Assembly (NCBI GenBank): GCA_014529385.2
Contig: CM043962.1
Location: 86,709,180 to 86,773,179, forward strand
Reading direction: 5' to 3'
Length of the DNA stretch: 64,000 nt
From: Adiantum capillus-veneris
Taxonomy: Eukaryota; Streptophyta; Polypodiopsida; Polypodiales; Pteridaceae
Part shown: in pieces, positions 12,695 through 25,066 of the stretch
How positions within the stretch are numbered: position 1 is the first letter of the stretch
Layout: each line of letters starts with the position of its first letter
Translations under genes and position numbers: made by a program
The notes under the pieces: model-generated
What the model was told of the DNA's origin: nothing
The model's database searches: none
What the model saw: only the letters and a program-made list of their open reading frames with translations

Positions 12695-13037
12695 AGCAAG
12701 GTTTGGTTCCTCAAAAAAAAAAAAAAAAAAACTCACAATTGTGAGTGAATTATATTTATCAATCCAAATAATTACAAGGTCTTGTCATGCTCGTGTTGAG
12801 CCATAATGTCATCCAAGGACCATAATTACAAGGCAACCATCCCATCCAACTCGCCCCCTTATCCTTGATACATAGGATCCCTTATCATGTTCTTTTGAGA
12901 TCTTTTAATTACCAATAGCAAAGATTTTCTCCCGTCCTAGGCATGCCGTCTGCTGTCAACAAGGCACAAGTAGTCCTAGACCAATCCTCCGAGTGTTGCT
13001 TGCGTCCGAGCGTCCATATTAGCAAGGTTTGGTTCCT
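12695..13037. mobile_element. 309-bp insert flanked by 17-bp direct repeats
   Basis: The 17-mer AGCAAGGTTTGGTTCCT is at 12695-12711 and again at 13021-13037. The insert begins with a C and about 18 adenines, followed by CTCACAATTGTGAG (a small palindrome). The long direct repeats look like a target-site duplication of a retroposed sequence, but an A-run just after the left repeat is not the usual layout. The insert has no coding sense. Confidence 0.5.
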
Positions 13038-13450
13038 TTTTAAAACCTTCTTGCAAGTGTCTTAAAAAAATCACACAAAAGGCTAGGTGATGAAATACCA
13101 TCATGTTTAAGGTGCCCAAGCAAATGATCATCCTACATATATACACCGCAAAATTATGCTTCTAATAATTTGCTTCTAGAGAAAGAACCATCCATAAGCT
13201 GTCTATCACTATGATTGAACCAACCACCAACTTTTAATTATAAAACCAGAATTTTAACCCCACTTAACACTTAGGCCTTGCCCTTTGACCAAGCCACATA
13301 TGGAAAAAGAAGGGCCATGGATAGAAAATGCATTAAAAGTGGACAATGAAAGGTTTACAGGATTTCGAAAGCTATAATCCACTTTAGCACCTTTGTGATG
13401 TATTGTATGCATATACATTTGAGTGTGAGAGAAAATTTTGAGCGCCCTCT
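13038..13450. other. Non-coding spacer
   Basis: AT-rich, with no recognised feature; it ends where the tandem array begins. Confidence 0.4.
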
Positions 13451-15296
13451 ACCCCTTCTTTGAAGACATCATTCCTCTTGGCAATGGCAATAGTGGAGAA
13501 TGAGTCATACATTGAATTGGTGAACATAATGAATGCAGTCCACGAGTAAATAAGAGTGCTAAACCGATATTTTAGGGAGCATCAACAATAACTATGACCT
13601 AGAACAACAATGAAAGGATAAGGCAACACGATGAGAACATAATAACACCCTTTAAATGGAGTGTGTTGTGGTGAGTCATCTGCTCTAGTTTTTTTTTACT
13701 ACTTGCCAAACTCATCTGCCATAGCTATCTTCAAAGTAGGTCCCCAAAAGACGAGGTCTATTAAAGAATCACTTTAGAAACTTCATGTGTCGGATCTAAC
13801 ACTATAGCAATTATGTTCAAAGAAGTTAAATCCTACCCCTTCTTTGAAGACATCATGCCTCTTGGCTATGGCAATAGTGGAGAGTTAGTCATACATTGAG
13901 CTAGTGAACATAATGCATACAGTCCACGAGTAAATAAGTGTGCTAAGCCCATATTTTAAGGAGCATCAACAATAACTATGAGCTAGAACAACAATGAAAG
14001 GATATGGCAATGGGATGAGAACATAATAACACCCTTCAAATGGAGTGTGTTGTGGTGAGTCATCTGCTCTAGGTTTTTTTACTGCTTGCCAAACTCATCT
14101 GCCATAGCTATCTTCAAAGTAGGTCCTCAAAAGACTAGGTCTATTACATAACTACTTTAAAAACTTCATGTGTGGGCTCTGACACTATAGCAATTATGTC
14201 TAAAGAAGTTGAATCCTACCCCTTCTTTGAAGACATCATTCCTCTTGGCTATGGAAATAGTGGAGAATGAGTCAAAATTCTAAACCCATATTGAGGAGCA
14301 TCAATGATAACTATGAGCTAGAGCAACAATGAAAGGATATGGCAATAGGATGAGAACATAATAACACCCTTCAAATGGAGTGTTGTGGTGAGTCATCCCT
14401 CTAGGTATTTTTTAATGCTTGTTGCCAAACTCATCTGCCATAGCTATCTTCAAAGTAGGTCCTCAAAAGACTAGGTCTATTATAAAACTACTTTAAAAAC
14501 TTCATGTGTGGGCTTTGACACTATAGCAATTATTTCTAAATAAGTTGAATCCTACCCCTTCTTTGAAGACATCATTCCTCTTGGCTATGGCAATAGTGGA
14601 CAATGAGTCATACATTGAGCTATTGAACATAATGAATGCAATCCATGAGTAATTAACAATGCTAAACCCATATTTTGAGGAGCATCAATGATAACTATGA
14701 GCTAGAGCAACAATGAAAGGATATGGCAATAGGATGAGAACATAATAACTTCAAATGGAGTGTGTTGTGGTGGTGAGTCATCTGCTCTAGGTATTTTTTA
14801 CTGCTTGTCAAAATCATCTTCCATAGCTATCTTCAAAGGAGCTTCAAAATAGGTACCAAGCTCTAACATTATAGCAGTTATTTCTAAAGAAGTTGAATCC
14901 TACCCTTCTTTGAAGACATCATTCCTCTTGGCTATGGCAATAGCGGAGAATGAGTCATACATTGAGCTACTGAACATAATGAATGCAATCCATGAATAAA
15001 TAACAATGCTAAACCCATATTTTGAGGAGCATCAATGATAACTATGAGCTACAGCAACAATGAAAGGATATGGCAATAGGATGAGAACATAATAACTTCA
15101 AATGGAGTGTGTTGTGGTGGTGAGTCATCTGCTCTAGGTATTTTTTACTGCTTGCCAAAATCATCTTCCATAGCTATCTTCAAAGGAGCTTCAAAATAGG
15201 TACCCAAAAAAACTAGGTCTATTAAAGAACTTCTTTAGAAATCTCATGTGTGGGCTCCGACACTATAACAATTATGTCTGAAGAAGTTGAATCCTA
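13451..15296. repeat. Five-copy tandem array, unit 336-394 bp
   Basis: The marker ACCCCTTCTTTGAAGACATC (one C fewer in the last copy) starts units at 13451, 13835, 14218, 14554 and 14902, and the last unit ends near 15296 at GAAGTTGAATCCTA. Unit lengths are 384, 383, 336, 348 and 394 bp. Copies share blocks such as GGCAATAGTGGAGAATGAGTC and GATGAGAACATAATAAC, with small deletions that distinguish them. No reading frame persists through the units. Confidence 0.93.
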
Positions 15297-15625
15297 ATTA
15301 GTTCAACTGACAAGGATATTACATCATGTGATGTTGGGAACATGCATGCATTAAATTAATATGCATAGAGGTAGTATGTGGCACACGTTTGCTAGTGCAA
15401 AATCTTGTGATGGACTGAAATGAATTTTCTTTGAGTAAATCCATGAGGTGAGTAGGGATTGGAGGAAGCTTTTTGAGGGAGCTTTTGAGAAATATTTTTT
15501 TAAAAAAATAGCACAATTGATTATTTTTTTGAAAGAGCTTTCTTTATGCTCATTTTAGTGGATTGAGTCAAAAAGACGAAAAAGATCGCTCTCTGCTTTA
15601 CATTTTGTAGACGCCCATACTACAT
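15297..15625. other. Spacer
   Basis: No supported feature. A 12-nt TAGTTCAACTGA near 15299 recalls a tRNA A-box, but no B-box follows. Confidence 0.3.
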
Positions 15626-18340
15626 CTACTCTATGGGATGGGCTGGTGGATCCAATTCCACAATGTTTGGATGTGGCTCCACAAGAGATGCAGCCTTCAG
15701 GGAATGCTCGACCTCATCTGCCATTCTCTTATTTGGCTCCTGAATCTCTTGCAGTGGATGGGCTTGCATATCTAAAACATTGTTCAATCTACTCGATACA
15801 TCCTCATTGCTCTCAAACACTGTCATCATACGCCCATCTAGCTACCCATTAAGGCCTATGCACCACAATCACCCCCGTATAGAACGACAATGTCATTCTC
15901 ATTTGTGTATTGTGCAAGCAATTGCCAAACGAACCACCCACGTTCCATCCCCCCTACACAACAAATATTTGTCAAAGGATTTAGCAACAAGACAAAGGAA
16001 AACTATACTTAGAGCCGCCAGTGAAAGATGGACTATACCTCACATTGGTGTCCCATCCTCCTCTCGTGTCCAATCATCCTCTTGCAGGGAATCATACCAA
16101 GCATCTTCCGATGGAATGTCAATGGCCTCTGAAGTCCAAGTCTGATCTTTTCTCATAGCTGACACTAACAATGTGCACACGGTTCTACTTTTTGTCTTTC
16201 ACACAGGTGTCTTACACACAACCACATTCAAGTGATCTTATCGCCAACCAATAGCTGATGCCATATCATGCACCATTCCATAATTATTTGATAGAAAAAC
16301 CACCACAAACACACCTCTGTCTTCAACTATTGCCAATGCAAGTCAGGCGAGCTGTCCAAAATGGCATGCTTCCATCTTCTTCCAATCAGGGACTTCTCTT
16401 TCAGACAGCCCATACACATGCACGTTTGATGGCAGGAAAAGAATAGATGCGTTCATCGAAGCACTCGACCCATCTTGCATATGCATCAGACACTTCACCA
16501 CATGAGGCCTGGCATTGCTCAACAAAGCATTTTTCAATTCATCCTATGTCTTGTCTCAGCCAAGGTGCAGAATCTAGACACGCTCGCCACCGCCAGCTCC
16601 AAAACCAAAACATATACTAATCAAGGTCTTGAATTAGACTTAAAAAACCATTCACCCAAAGTTAAAAATTACCAGTAGATGGTATCGTAGCTAGTGGCAA
16701 GTCTAAGACATGCAATATTTCTATTTCTAGACTTGAGATGGCAAAGTCTACCACTTCCTCTGCAGACATCTTACTTCTTTTTCCTAAAAAACAAGACCAT
16801 ACTAACAAGCTAAACAATCAAGACTTAGAATCTTGCAAGCATCAATAGAACTCACGTTTTTCTTTGATTCTAGCCTCACGTTGCAAGCCGATAGAGCGAG
16901 TGGACTGTTCGACCTGCATAATTAAGCTAAATTGCTTAGTGAAAATGAAATGCCACCATGGTGATGGTGCTCATAAGTGAAGATTTTTTTATTCACGGAA
17001 TGATGATACCTGAGAAGTTGTATCAAATTCTTATCCACGAGGCAACTGCACACTAGACTCTGTTTGCTGTGGAAATTTTTGTACCTGCATGTGCTCTTTC
17101 TTCTCTTTCCCTCACTGCGTCGTTGTGTGATTTTTCCTTGCTTATAGGGAAACTTCCCTCATCATACTCTAAGAACCAAGGCAGGTCTTGGTATACTCTT
17201 CCCTTGAAGTTGCGGGCCACTTGCAAAGGGTCGAACACTTGCTCCGGCTTACTGATCTCAAGCATTTTTTGCAAACTTGCAACACCTCTGATGTTGAACA
17301 TACGCTTTTGCAACCATCTAATACATTTTACATAATCACTAGTACTCAAAAATTATGTTTCGTTTTTTTCTAGCAGTAATATAAAGTGATCTAACTTGCA
17401 AAGGAATCTTTTTCCTGCATCTGCCAATGCTTTGGCCACCTCTGATTGAGTTCCCCTTTTCATTAGTGTCAACTCATAAGCGAAGCTCTTTCCTCTATGA
17501 GTAAGCTTGGCATCATCAATGAACAAATCAAGGTCTAGACCAAGCATAAATGTCAAATATATACTATGGATGTTGTTGTATACGTTGCTTGCTTCTTTTG
17601 CAATCGACGCCCAAAAAACCTCAACCCGTAGCCACTCCCTAAACACGTCTGTCTCTCCTAGGTAGTGAAAACATCTGTCATGACAATTGGATTCAATGCC
17701 AAGATAAAGAGGTAGATTGCTAAGGCAATGGCTAAATACGCTCATCTATCTGTGGTATGCCTAAACTCTTAACGGCTGCCTGGTCATTAGAAGCCATTGC
17801 AAGGAGAATGAATGTTTTCTTCACTGGAAAAAGATCCACACATGCCAAACCGTACATCTTTCTTCTGTTAGCCACTTTGGTCGGCTGGTCCACTTGATTG
17901 TTCGCAATGTCTTGCACAAAGGCTGACAAGCATCAATTCCATATTGTCTAGCACATGAGAGGTCAAAACAATATACCTCCACCAATCATCTCCTAAAGCT
18001 GGATCCAATATCACTAATGTATGTTTACGGTGCATCTGTTTCAAAGAATGCCTTTTTATGATTGCTTTGAAACTCTGAAGGAATGATGATGATCTTTTTC
18101 AATGCAAGAGGGTACTTTTCCTGCATGTATGGAATTATTGATTAATACATATTAAGAGATGCAATATCAGACGCAAAATTTTGAAAAAAAAACTACGATT
18201 GCACTCTCAAGATGTAGTAGTTGAGACATTAGAGCCACATGCATATTATACCATGCTTTTCTCCCTACCCTCTTGTCAATGTCTCCCTGCATCCAACTAT
18301 AGACTACACATGGAAAGTTCTCCATGATTGCCTCCTTTGA
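15626..18340 (-). pseudogene. Unrecognised multi-exon gene or transposon ORF, decayed
   Basis: The minus strand carries a series of protein-like blocks in consistent order: about 18340-18170 (MENFPCVVYSWMQGDIDKR), 18118-17750 (KYPLALKKIIIIPSEFQ, VDQPTKVANRRKMYG), 17745-17353 (YLGIESNCHDRCFHYLGE, EASNVYNNIHSIYLTFM, LADAGKRFLCK), 17349-17053 (NIRGVASLQKMLEISKP), 16915-16855, 16780-16670 and 16537-16346 (NARPHVVKCLMHMQDG). Junctions often show GT/AG, suggesting introns. At least two frame changes (near 17930 and 17750) and stops indicate decay. No motif of hAT, MuDR, PIF or LTR-element proteins was identified, and I assign no function. It adjoins the leader of the minus-strand LTR at 18729, so it could be internal sequence of that element or a host gene. 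Confidence 0.5.
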
Positions 18341-18505
18341 ATCACACCATGAGGGCAACATGGGTAGGGGCTTGACATGTGTCCTTGCTACCTCTTGAGG
18401 CTTGGGATTACCTTGTGTGTGTGTGTGTGTGTTCTCTCTCATCCCCCTATCTTTAGGGCTCACCCCCTCATGAGTAGGGAGTATGTTGCTCCTTTTAGAC
18501 TTCTT
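18341..18505 (-). repeat. Detached copy of an LTR-interior segment with (TG)n
   Basis: Read on the minus strand, this segment (CAACATACTCCCTACTCAT to CACATGTCAAGCCCCTACCC) matches 23925-24125 inside the right chromovirus LTR, including the AC array. The left LTR (18729-19986) lacks exactly this interior block. Confidence 0.85.
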
Positions 18506-18710
18506 AAGGCTCAATAATGGTAAAGCCATAGCAAGTCTAAAAAGACTCCATTATTAAGACCAAAGCTCCCGAGGTGTGCACCATATCCCACATAGTGGGC
18601 TCAACAAAACCGATAAGAGATCCCAGTCCCACTTACCCTAATATAATTAACAAAATCAACCATTAATAGGATACTTAAGGACCTCTCTTCTTAAGCAAGA
18701 AAAGACAAAC

Positions 18711-18728
18711 CAAATGCTCTAATACCAA
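18711..18728 (-). other. Primer-binding site of a minus-strand LTR element
   Basis: The minus strand reads TTGGTATTAGAGCATTTG immediately after the LTR end CCATTACA. It resembles the initiator-tRNA-Met-type PBS TGGTATCAGAGC, with one change inside the core. It shows that the adjacent LTR is a 5' LTR whose element extends leftwards. Confidence 0.85.
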
Positions 18729-19986
18729 TGTAATGGAAATGGCCTATGGACTTTGAGAGTAGCGGAATTAGGAAATTAGATAAAGCACTTTTGTGAGATT
18801 ACTTTGTGAGAATAGAGGGTGAACTTAATTGATGGTAGCAACATAAACATAGTACTCAGTTAACTTGTCATAAACAATACTTTTGCAAGAGAGAGAGTTT
18901 AGAGAACATGACAATAGTTGAGGATCTAATTTATGTGGAACCGGTCCCCCCTCCAATAGGCATTTGTATTATAGATTCTCCCATCAAGAGAGACTTGGTA
19001 CAATACAATCTTTCTGTTCCTTGTGACCTAGGTGATGCAATGAAGATGGAAAGCTTCATGCATAACAAGCATAACATAAACTTTGAAACTGCATTAACTA
19101 TCCCAAGCCTCAGTCCCAAGGCCTCAAACACCTTCGAAAGTGGAGAGAGCTAGCGGGAAATGAGGGTAGGGAAGAGGAAGAAGAAACACTACATAGGAAA
19201 AAGAAGAAGTTCCTCACCTATCATCACTTTTCTTGCTAGCATACATAATAGCATAGTAATGAAGATGGCAAGCTTAAGCAATGAAGCATGGCTCTTGGTT
19301 GGATTTGCATTCCATAGCCAAGAGTGTTGGAGTAAGCTCTCAACTTCTCTACTAGCTTGGAGAAGGAGATGGAGCTCTTGCACTTTCCACTTCACACAAT
19401 GAGAGTGTGTGTGAGTGTGTGTGGGAGACTATACCCCCCAAGCAGGCCCCCTTCTTGCTTTGGTTGACCCACAAACAAACCTTCTACCCGAGGCACCTTA
19501 ATAAGGAAGCATGACAAACCACCTCAAGCTTGGGTAATATTCCCACAAGCACCTCAAGCTCCCTAGTTGGCAAGCACGACAAGCACCTCGAGAATCTTAG
19601 TCAGCAAGCACGACAAGGACCTCAAGCATCTTAGTCAACAAGCACCTCAAGCACCTTAGTCAGCAAGCACGACAAGCACCTCAAGCCTGGGCCGGGTTCC
19701 CACCTCAAGCTCATCCTAGCTTACCTAAGGTCAAAGGACTTTTAACACTAACCTTTGGAGGTCTTTAATGAAGCTAACCCTAAGGTATTTTAATCTCCAT
19801 TGGCTAGCCTTACTCTTTGACATACCATCTCTCATTCGGACCCTTTTACCATTGCCCCCGTGTTGAGATAGATCTATAAGCACATGTCTATATTCTAACC
19901 CTTGTTCCCGTTTATTCTCCCACATTAAATGATCAGTTTAATATGAGAAAATCATTTGGGTTGGTTAGATATTAGATTTTATGACA
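18729..19986 (-). repeat. Chromovirus-family LTR in minus orientation (5' LTR)
   Basis: On the minus strand it begins TGTCATAAAATC at 19986 and ends CCATTACA at 18729, 1258 bp. It matches the plus-strand LTR at 23431-25066 along its length except for a missing interior block corresponding to about 23925-24345. The PBS follows directly on the left, and chromovirus protease sequence in the opposite orientation abuts on the right. Confidence 0.9.
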
Positions 19987-22900
19987 CCCTTGATTTGAGG
20001 CTTCATGTCCAAAGCTATGTCGACAAAGAAGACTTTTTCATCTCTCCTCTCCAACATGAGGATGCTATCCTAGGGGCACCATGGTTCAACCGCATGGATG
20101 CCAACATGAAGTTCCCTGAAAGGAGAATCTACTTCACCTACAGGGGAAAGAGCATGTATATAGATGCTAGTGAGTCTGGTCGTACTATACCACTTGTAAA
20201 TCCTCCTGCTTTTGATAAATCAATGAAGAGCTCAGTTTCTGCATACATGATTTTTGTCAAAGATTCCCTAAAATATCCTAATGTTTTCTTAAATGTAATT
20301 GGTAGGAATCAAGAAGAGTTAGACTTGTCTAATTTTCTAAAAGGATTCCAAGATTTGTTCATCAATGATATCCCTATGGACTTACCTCCAAAATGAGGGA
20401 TTGATGACCATTTAATTGAGCTCCTACTAGGAAGCTCACTGCCTAACAAGCCTCCTTATCGAGTTTCCCAAGCTAAACAAGAGGAGATCAAGAGGCAAGT
20501 ATAAGAAATTGTAGACAAAGGGATGGTGAGGCCTAGCTCCTCTCCCTTTTTTCTCTAGTCCTTTTAGTGAAAAAGAAAGATGGTACATACTGTATGTGTG
20601 TGGACTATTGACCACTAAACCATATCACTATCAGAAACAAATTTCCCATGCCCCCCGGTAGAAGGTTTGCTTGATAAGCTACAAGGATCTACCTACTTCA
20701 GTAAGATTGACCTTAAAAGTGGTTATCATCAAATAAGGATAGTGGATGAATATATCCTAAATAACGCGTTTCGTACAACGTTTGGTCTTTATGAATATCT
20801 AGTCATGCCTTTTGGCTTGACCAATGCACCAACCACGTTCAATCTTCTAATGGAGAAAATATTTAGACCCTACCATCATCATTTACTCCAAGTCCTTGGA
20901 GGAACACAAGCAACATCTCCAAGTGATTTTTCAAGCATTGAGGGACAACAAGATTTTTCTTAATCAAAAGAAAAGTTAATTTTTACTTCAAGAGATTCAA
21001 TACTTAGGTCATATTATCTCTCAAGATGGTATCCGAATGGATCCATCAAAGTTGGAGGAAATAAAAGCATGGCCTAATCCAAGGAATCTACATGAGCTAA
21101 GAAGCTCTATTGGTATGTGTGCATACTATAGACATTTCATAGCAAAATTATCTCAAATAGAAGGACCATTACATGACTTAACCAAGAAGAACGTTAAGGA
21201 GCAAAATGCTTTTGACAACCTCAAAGAGAAGCTTACCTCCCAACCAGTTATTATGCTTACGGATCTCTCAAAGCCATTTGATGTCCAATGTGATGCTTGT
21301 GGTGATTGTCTTGGAGCAGTCTTGCTTCAAAAACGACATGCCATAGCATATGGGAGCCGAAGGCTCAATACGAATGAACGGGTCTTAGGCATTTATGAAA
21401 AATAGCTTTTAGCTACTCTACATGCCCAAGACACATGGAAGCACTATTTATTGGGGACTCTATTCATTTTACAAACAAACCATCAAAGTCTCAAGTACTT
21501 CATGACGCAAACAAAGCTTTCCAAAAAACAAATGAGGTGGGAAAATTTTCATTGGCAATTTCATTTTCATATTGCTCACATTGCTAGTAAGCACAATCAA
21601 GTGGCCGATGCACTTTCACGACTACCAAGAGTTAATGCGGTGTCTATAGCAACTCACAATGATCTATCTTCTGTGATAGATGAGTATGCTACCGATCATG
21701 ACTCTAGAGACCTAATGTCAGCCCTTGCTCTGGGGAAGAAAGAGGAACCATTCACCTTGTAGGATGGTTATCTCTTCCACGAAAATAGGCTATGTGTTAC
21801 GCACTCCCTTCGTGAGAAAGTCATGTATGTTTCCCATGCTTCTCCTTATGCGGGGCATAGAGGCATTTAACCTACTCTCCAAGGAGTAGAGACATATTTC
21901 TATTGTCCTACCATGAAAGTGGACATACAAGAGTATGTTTCAAAATGCATGGTATGCCAAAAGACCAAGTATGATAGAGGGAAGTAACCTGGATTACTCT
22001 AGCCATTGCCTATTCCAAATTCACCATGGGAGAGTATATACAAGGATTTTATCTTTGGATTACCCAAGTCTATCCATGGGGATACATGAATATGGACAAT
22101 AGTTGACAGGTTTAGCAAGCAAGCACACTTTATTCCTGTCAAAAAGACTATTAAGGCACCCCAAATGGCAACTCTCTTCATATCACAGATTTTTAAACAC
22201 CATGGATTTCCAACATCCATCGTGTTAGATAGAGATCTTAGAATGACCAATAATTTATGGAAAGGTTTCTTTGAAAATCTAGGTACAAGATTGAATTTCT
22301 CTTCGATCTATAACCCACAAACGGATGGCCAAAGTGAGATAGCCAATCTTATGATACTCGATCTACTAAAGACTTATGTTATTGAAGTAGATTAATGCTC
22401 ACAACAGAAAAAGTACTTACCTCTTGTAGAGTATGCGTATAATAATACTGTCCATACTTCTATAGGAAAAGCACCTTTTGAAATCATTGAGGGAAGACCA
22501 AAAAGTCCCTTGCTACTTAAAGTACATGGGAAGATCTTCGTTGCCGATGAGTATAAACGTGACCTACTAGAATCTTTTCAAAAGTTTAAGGAGGCTATAT
22601 CCATCTCTCAACAAAGGAAAAAACCTGCTACTAACAAGCACATAAGGGCCCTAACGCTCAAAGAAAATGATTGGGTCTTACTTAAGTTTCCTAAGGCTCG
22701 ATTGAGGCAAACGACGGGCAAGCCATCAAAAGTATTATGCTCAACTAGCAAAAAGATATTATGGTCCTTTCCAAATCTTGAAGCCAAGCAATGAGATGGA
22801 TTATTAACTCAAGTTTCCCAACCATTGGCTCATACAAAATGATTTTCATGTGAGCCTACTTAAGCCCTACAAAAGAGAGCCACCAAGTGAACCAATTATT

Positions 22901-23110
22901 GAAGATCCTCACGAAATCAAAGACCAAGAAGAGGTGCTAAAATCCGAAGCTATCCTTCGGCATGAAGACAAGGTACTACGACATGGTAAGATTATCCAAC
23001 GGTATCTTATTAAGTTAAAAACTTATCCTTTTGAAGATGCTAGATGGATGCAAGGAATACAACTTAAGGATATTATGAACCTTGTCAATGCTTACAATGC
23101 TACATGAGAG
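19987..23110 (+). pseudogene. Ty3/gypsy chromovirus pol, 5'-truncated and mutated
   Basis: The relic starts inside the protease-RT linker (DAILGAPWF near 20065) and continues through RT ([16 protein letters not shown] at about 20696, [13 protein letters not shown] at about 20805). The YxDD strand is deleted near 20873: sequence jumps from FRPY into [15 protein letters not shown] in another frame. RNase H follows (AVLLQKRHAIAYGSRRLN, NHQSLKYFM, VADALSRLP). The integrase His/Cys finger is at 21820-21975 (CMVCQ) and the core at 22010-22400 (YKDFIFGLP, GFPTSIVLDRD, NPQTDGQSE). The C-terminal chromodomain-like tail is at 22917-23060 (LIKLKTYPFEDARW). There are at least eight stops or frameshifts. 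Gag and the protease catalytic DTG are absent. Confidence 0.95.
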
Positions 23111-23430
23111 TAAGCAAATGTACCAATTTCTTTTAAATGACCAATGTTTTTGTCAATATGCATACTTAGAATCATGTTTGTGATGATGACGTCTCTCAAA
23201 CACCAAGTAGAATTGGTCACTCTACTTTGGGAGAATGAAATGGACCAAAGAGCAGACATGCTTGCGGAAGTTATGTCTCCCAAACACCAAATGGATTAGT
23301 CATCCATCTTGGAAAGATGTTGTAGGGTAAAAATGGATCCTCTACCCGCTAAGAAACATTGACTAATGACTAAGTCTTTATCTCTTCTACCTCATAGTCG
23401 AGGACGACTATGATTTCAAGAGAGAGGTAA

Positions 23431-23977
23431 TGTCATAAAATATAATATCTAACCAACCCAAATGATTTTCTCATATTAAAGCTGATCATTTAATGTGGGA
23501 GAATAAACAGGAACAAGGATTAGAATATAGACATGTGCTTATGGGTCTATCTCAACACAGGGCCAATGGTAAGGGGGTCCAAATGAGAGATGATATGTCA
23601 AAGAGCAAGGCTATCCAATGGAGCTTAAATACATTAGGGTTAGATTCATTGAAGACCTCCAAAGGTTAGTGTTAAAAATACTTTGACCTAGGTAAGCTAG
23701 GAGGCGGGAACCCTACCCAAGCTTGAGGTGATTGTCGTGCTTGATGACTAAGGTACTTGAGGTGCTTGTCGTGCTTGATGACTAAGGTGCTTGAGGTGCT
23801 TGTCGTGCTTGTTGACTAAGATGATTGAGGTGCCTGTCGTGCTTGCCCACTCGGGAGTTTGAAGTGCTTGTGGGAACACTATCCAAGCTTGAGGTGCTTT
23901 GTCGTGCTTGTGTTCCAAAAGTCAACATACTCCCTACTCATAAGGGGGCGAGACCTAAAGCTAGGGGGATGAGAGAG

Positions 23978-24070
<93 letters not shown>

Positions 24071-25066
24071 GGTAAGCTCAAGCCTCAAGAGGCAGCAAGG
24101 ACACATGTCAAGCCCCTACCCATGTTGCCTCCATTGTGTGCCTAAAGCCTATTGGTTGGCCTCCCAAGAGGTCCAATGATAAATTAGTTAATTTAATTAA
24201 TTGTTTTTGCATTTATCAAGTCCTCTCTCTCAAAGGGGAAAGGGGGACACTTGTCCCAATATTACCCTTGTTGCTTGATGTGCCTCTTGCATGTGATTGG
24301 CTAGGCTTGAAGGGGTCCAATGAGCTTCAAGCATGAGCTACAAGGGGGGGTCGACCAAAGCAAGAAGGGGGGTTGCTTGGGAAGTATACTCTCCCGCACA
24401 CACTCACACACACTCTCATTGTGTGAAGTGCAAAGTGCAAGAGCACCATCTCCTTCTCCAAGCTAGTAGAGAAGTTGAGAGCCTACACCAACACTCTTGG
24501 CTATCGAATGCAAATCCAACCAAGAGCCATGCTTCAATGCTTAAGCTTGCCATCTTCTCCATCTTCATATATGCTATCAAGAAGAGTGATGATAGGTGAG
24601 GAACTACTTCTTTCTCCTATGGAATGTTTCTTCTTCCTCTTCCCAACCCTCATTCCCCGCTAGCTCTCTCCACCTTCGAAGGTGTTTGAGGCATTGGGAT
24701 TGAACTTGGGATAGTTAATGCTTTTTATAAAGTTTATGTTATGCTCGTGATGCATGAAGCTTTCCATCTTCATTGCATCACCTAGGTCACAAGGAACACA
24801 AAGATTGTATTGTACCAAGTCTCTCTTGATGGGAGAATCTATAATACAAATGCCTATTGGAGGGGGGACCGGCTCCACATAAATCTGGTCCTCAACTGTC
24901 ATCAAGTTCCCTAAACTCTCTCTCTTGCAAAAGTATTGTTCATGACAAGTTAATTAAGTACTATGTTTATGTTGCTACCATCAATTAAGTTTAGTAATCT
25001 CACAAAAAATTCTCTCTTTAGTTCTCCTACCGCTATTCTCAAAGTTCATAGGCCATTTCCATTGCA
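23431..25066 (+). repeat. Chromovirus 3' LTR in plus orientation, 1636 bp
   Basis: The LTR starts TGTCATAAAATATAATATC directly after a polypurine tract (AAGAGAGAGG, 23418-23427) and ends GGCCATTTCCATTGCA at 25066. Direct tandem copies of a 36-40 bp GAGGTGCTTGTCGTGCTTG unit occur at 23720-23910, and an (AC)n array at 23981-24070. The LTR is longer than the inverted left LTR because it retains the 23925-24345 block. Confidence 0.92.

Noticed and set aside
13451-15296. CRISPR-like array
   Set aside because: Units are long, contiguous and lack regular short repeats with unique spacers; context is eukaryotic.
15299-15360. tRNA-derived SINE head
   Set aside because: Only an A-box-like stretch is visible; no B-box at the required spacing.
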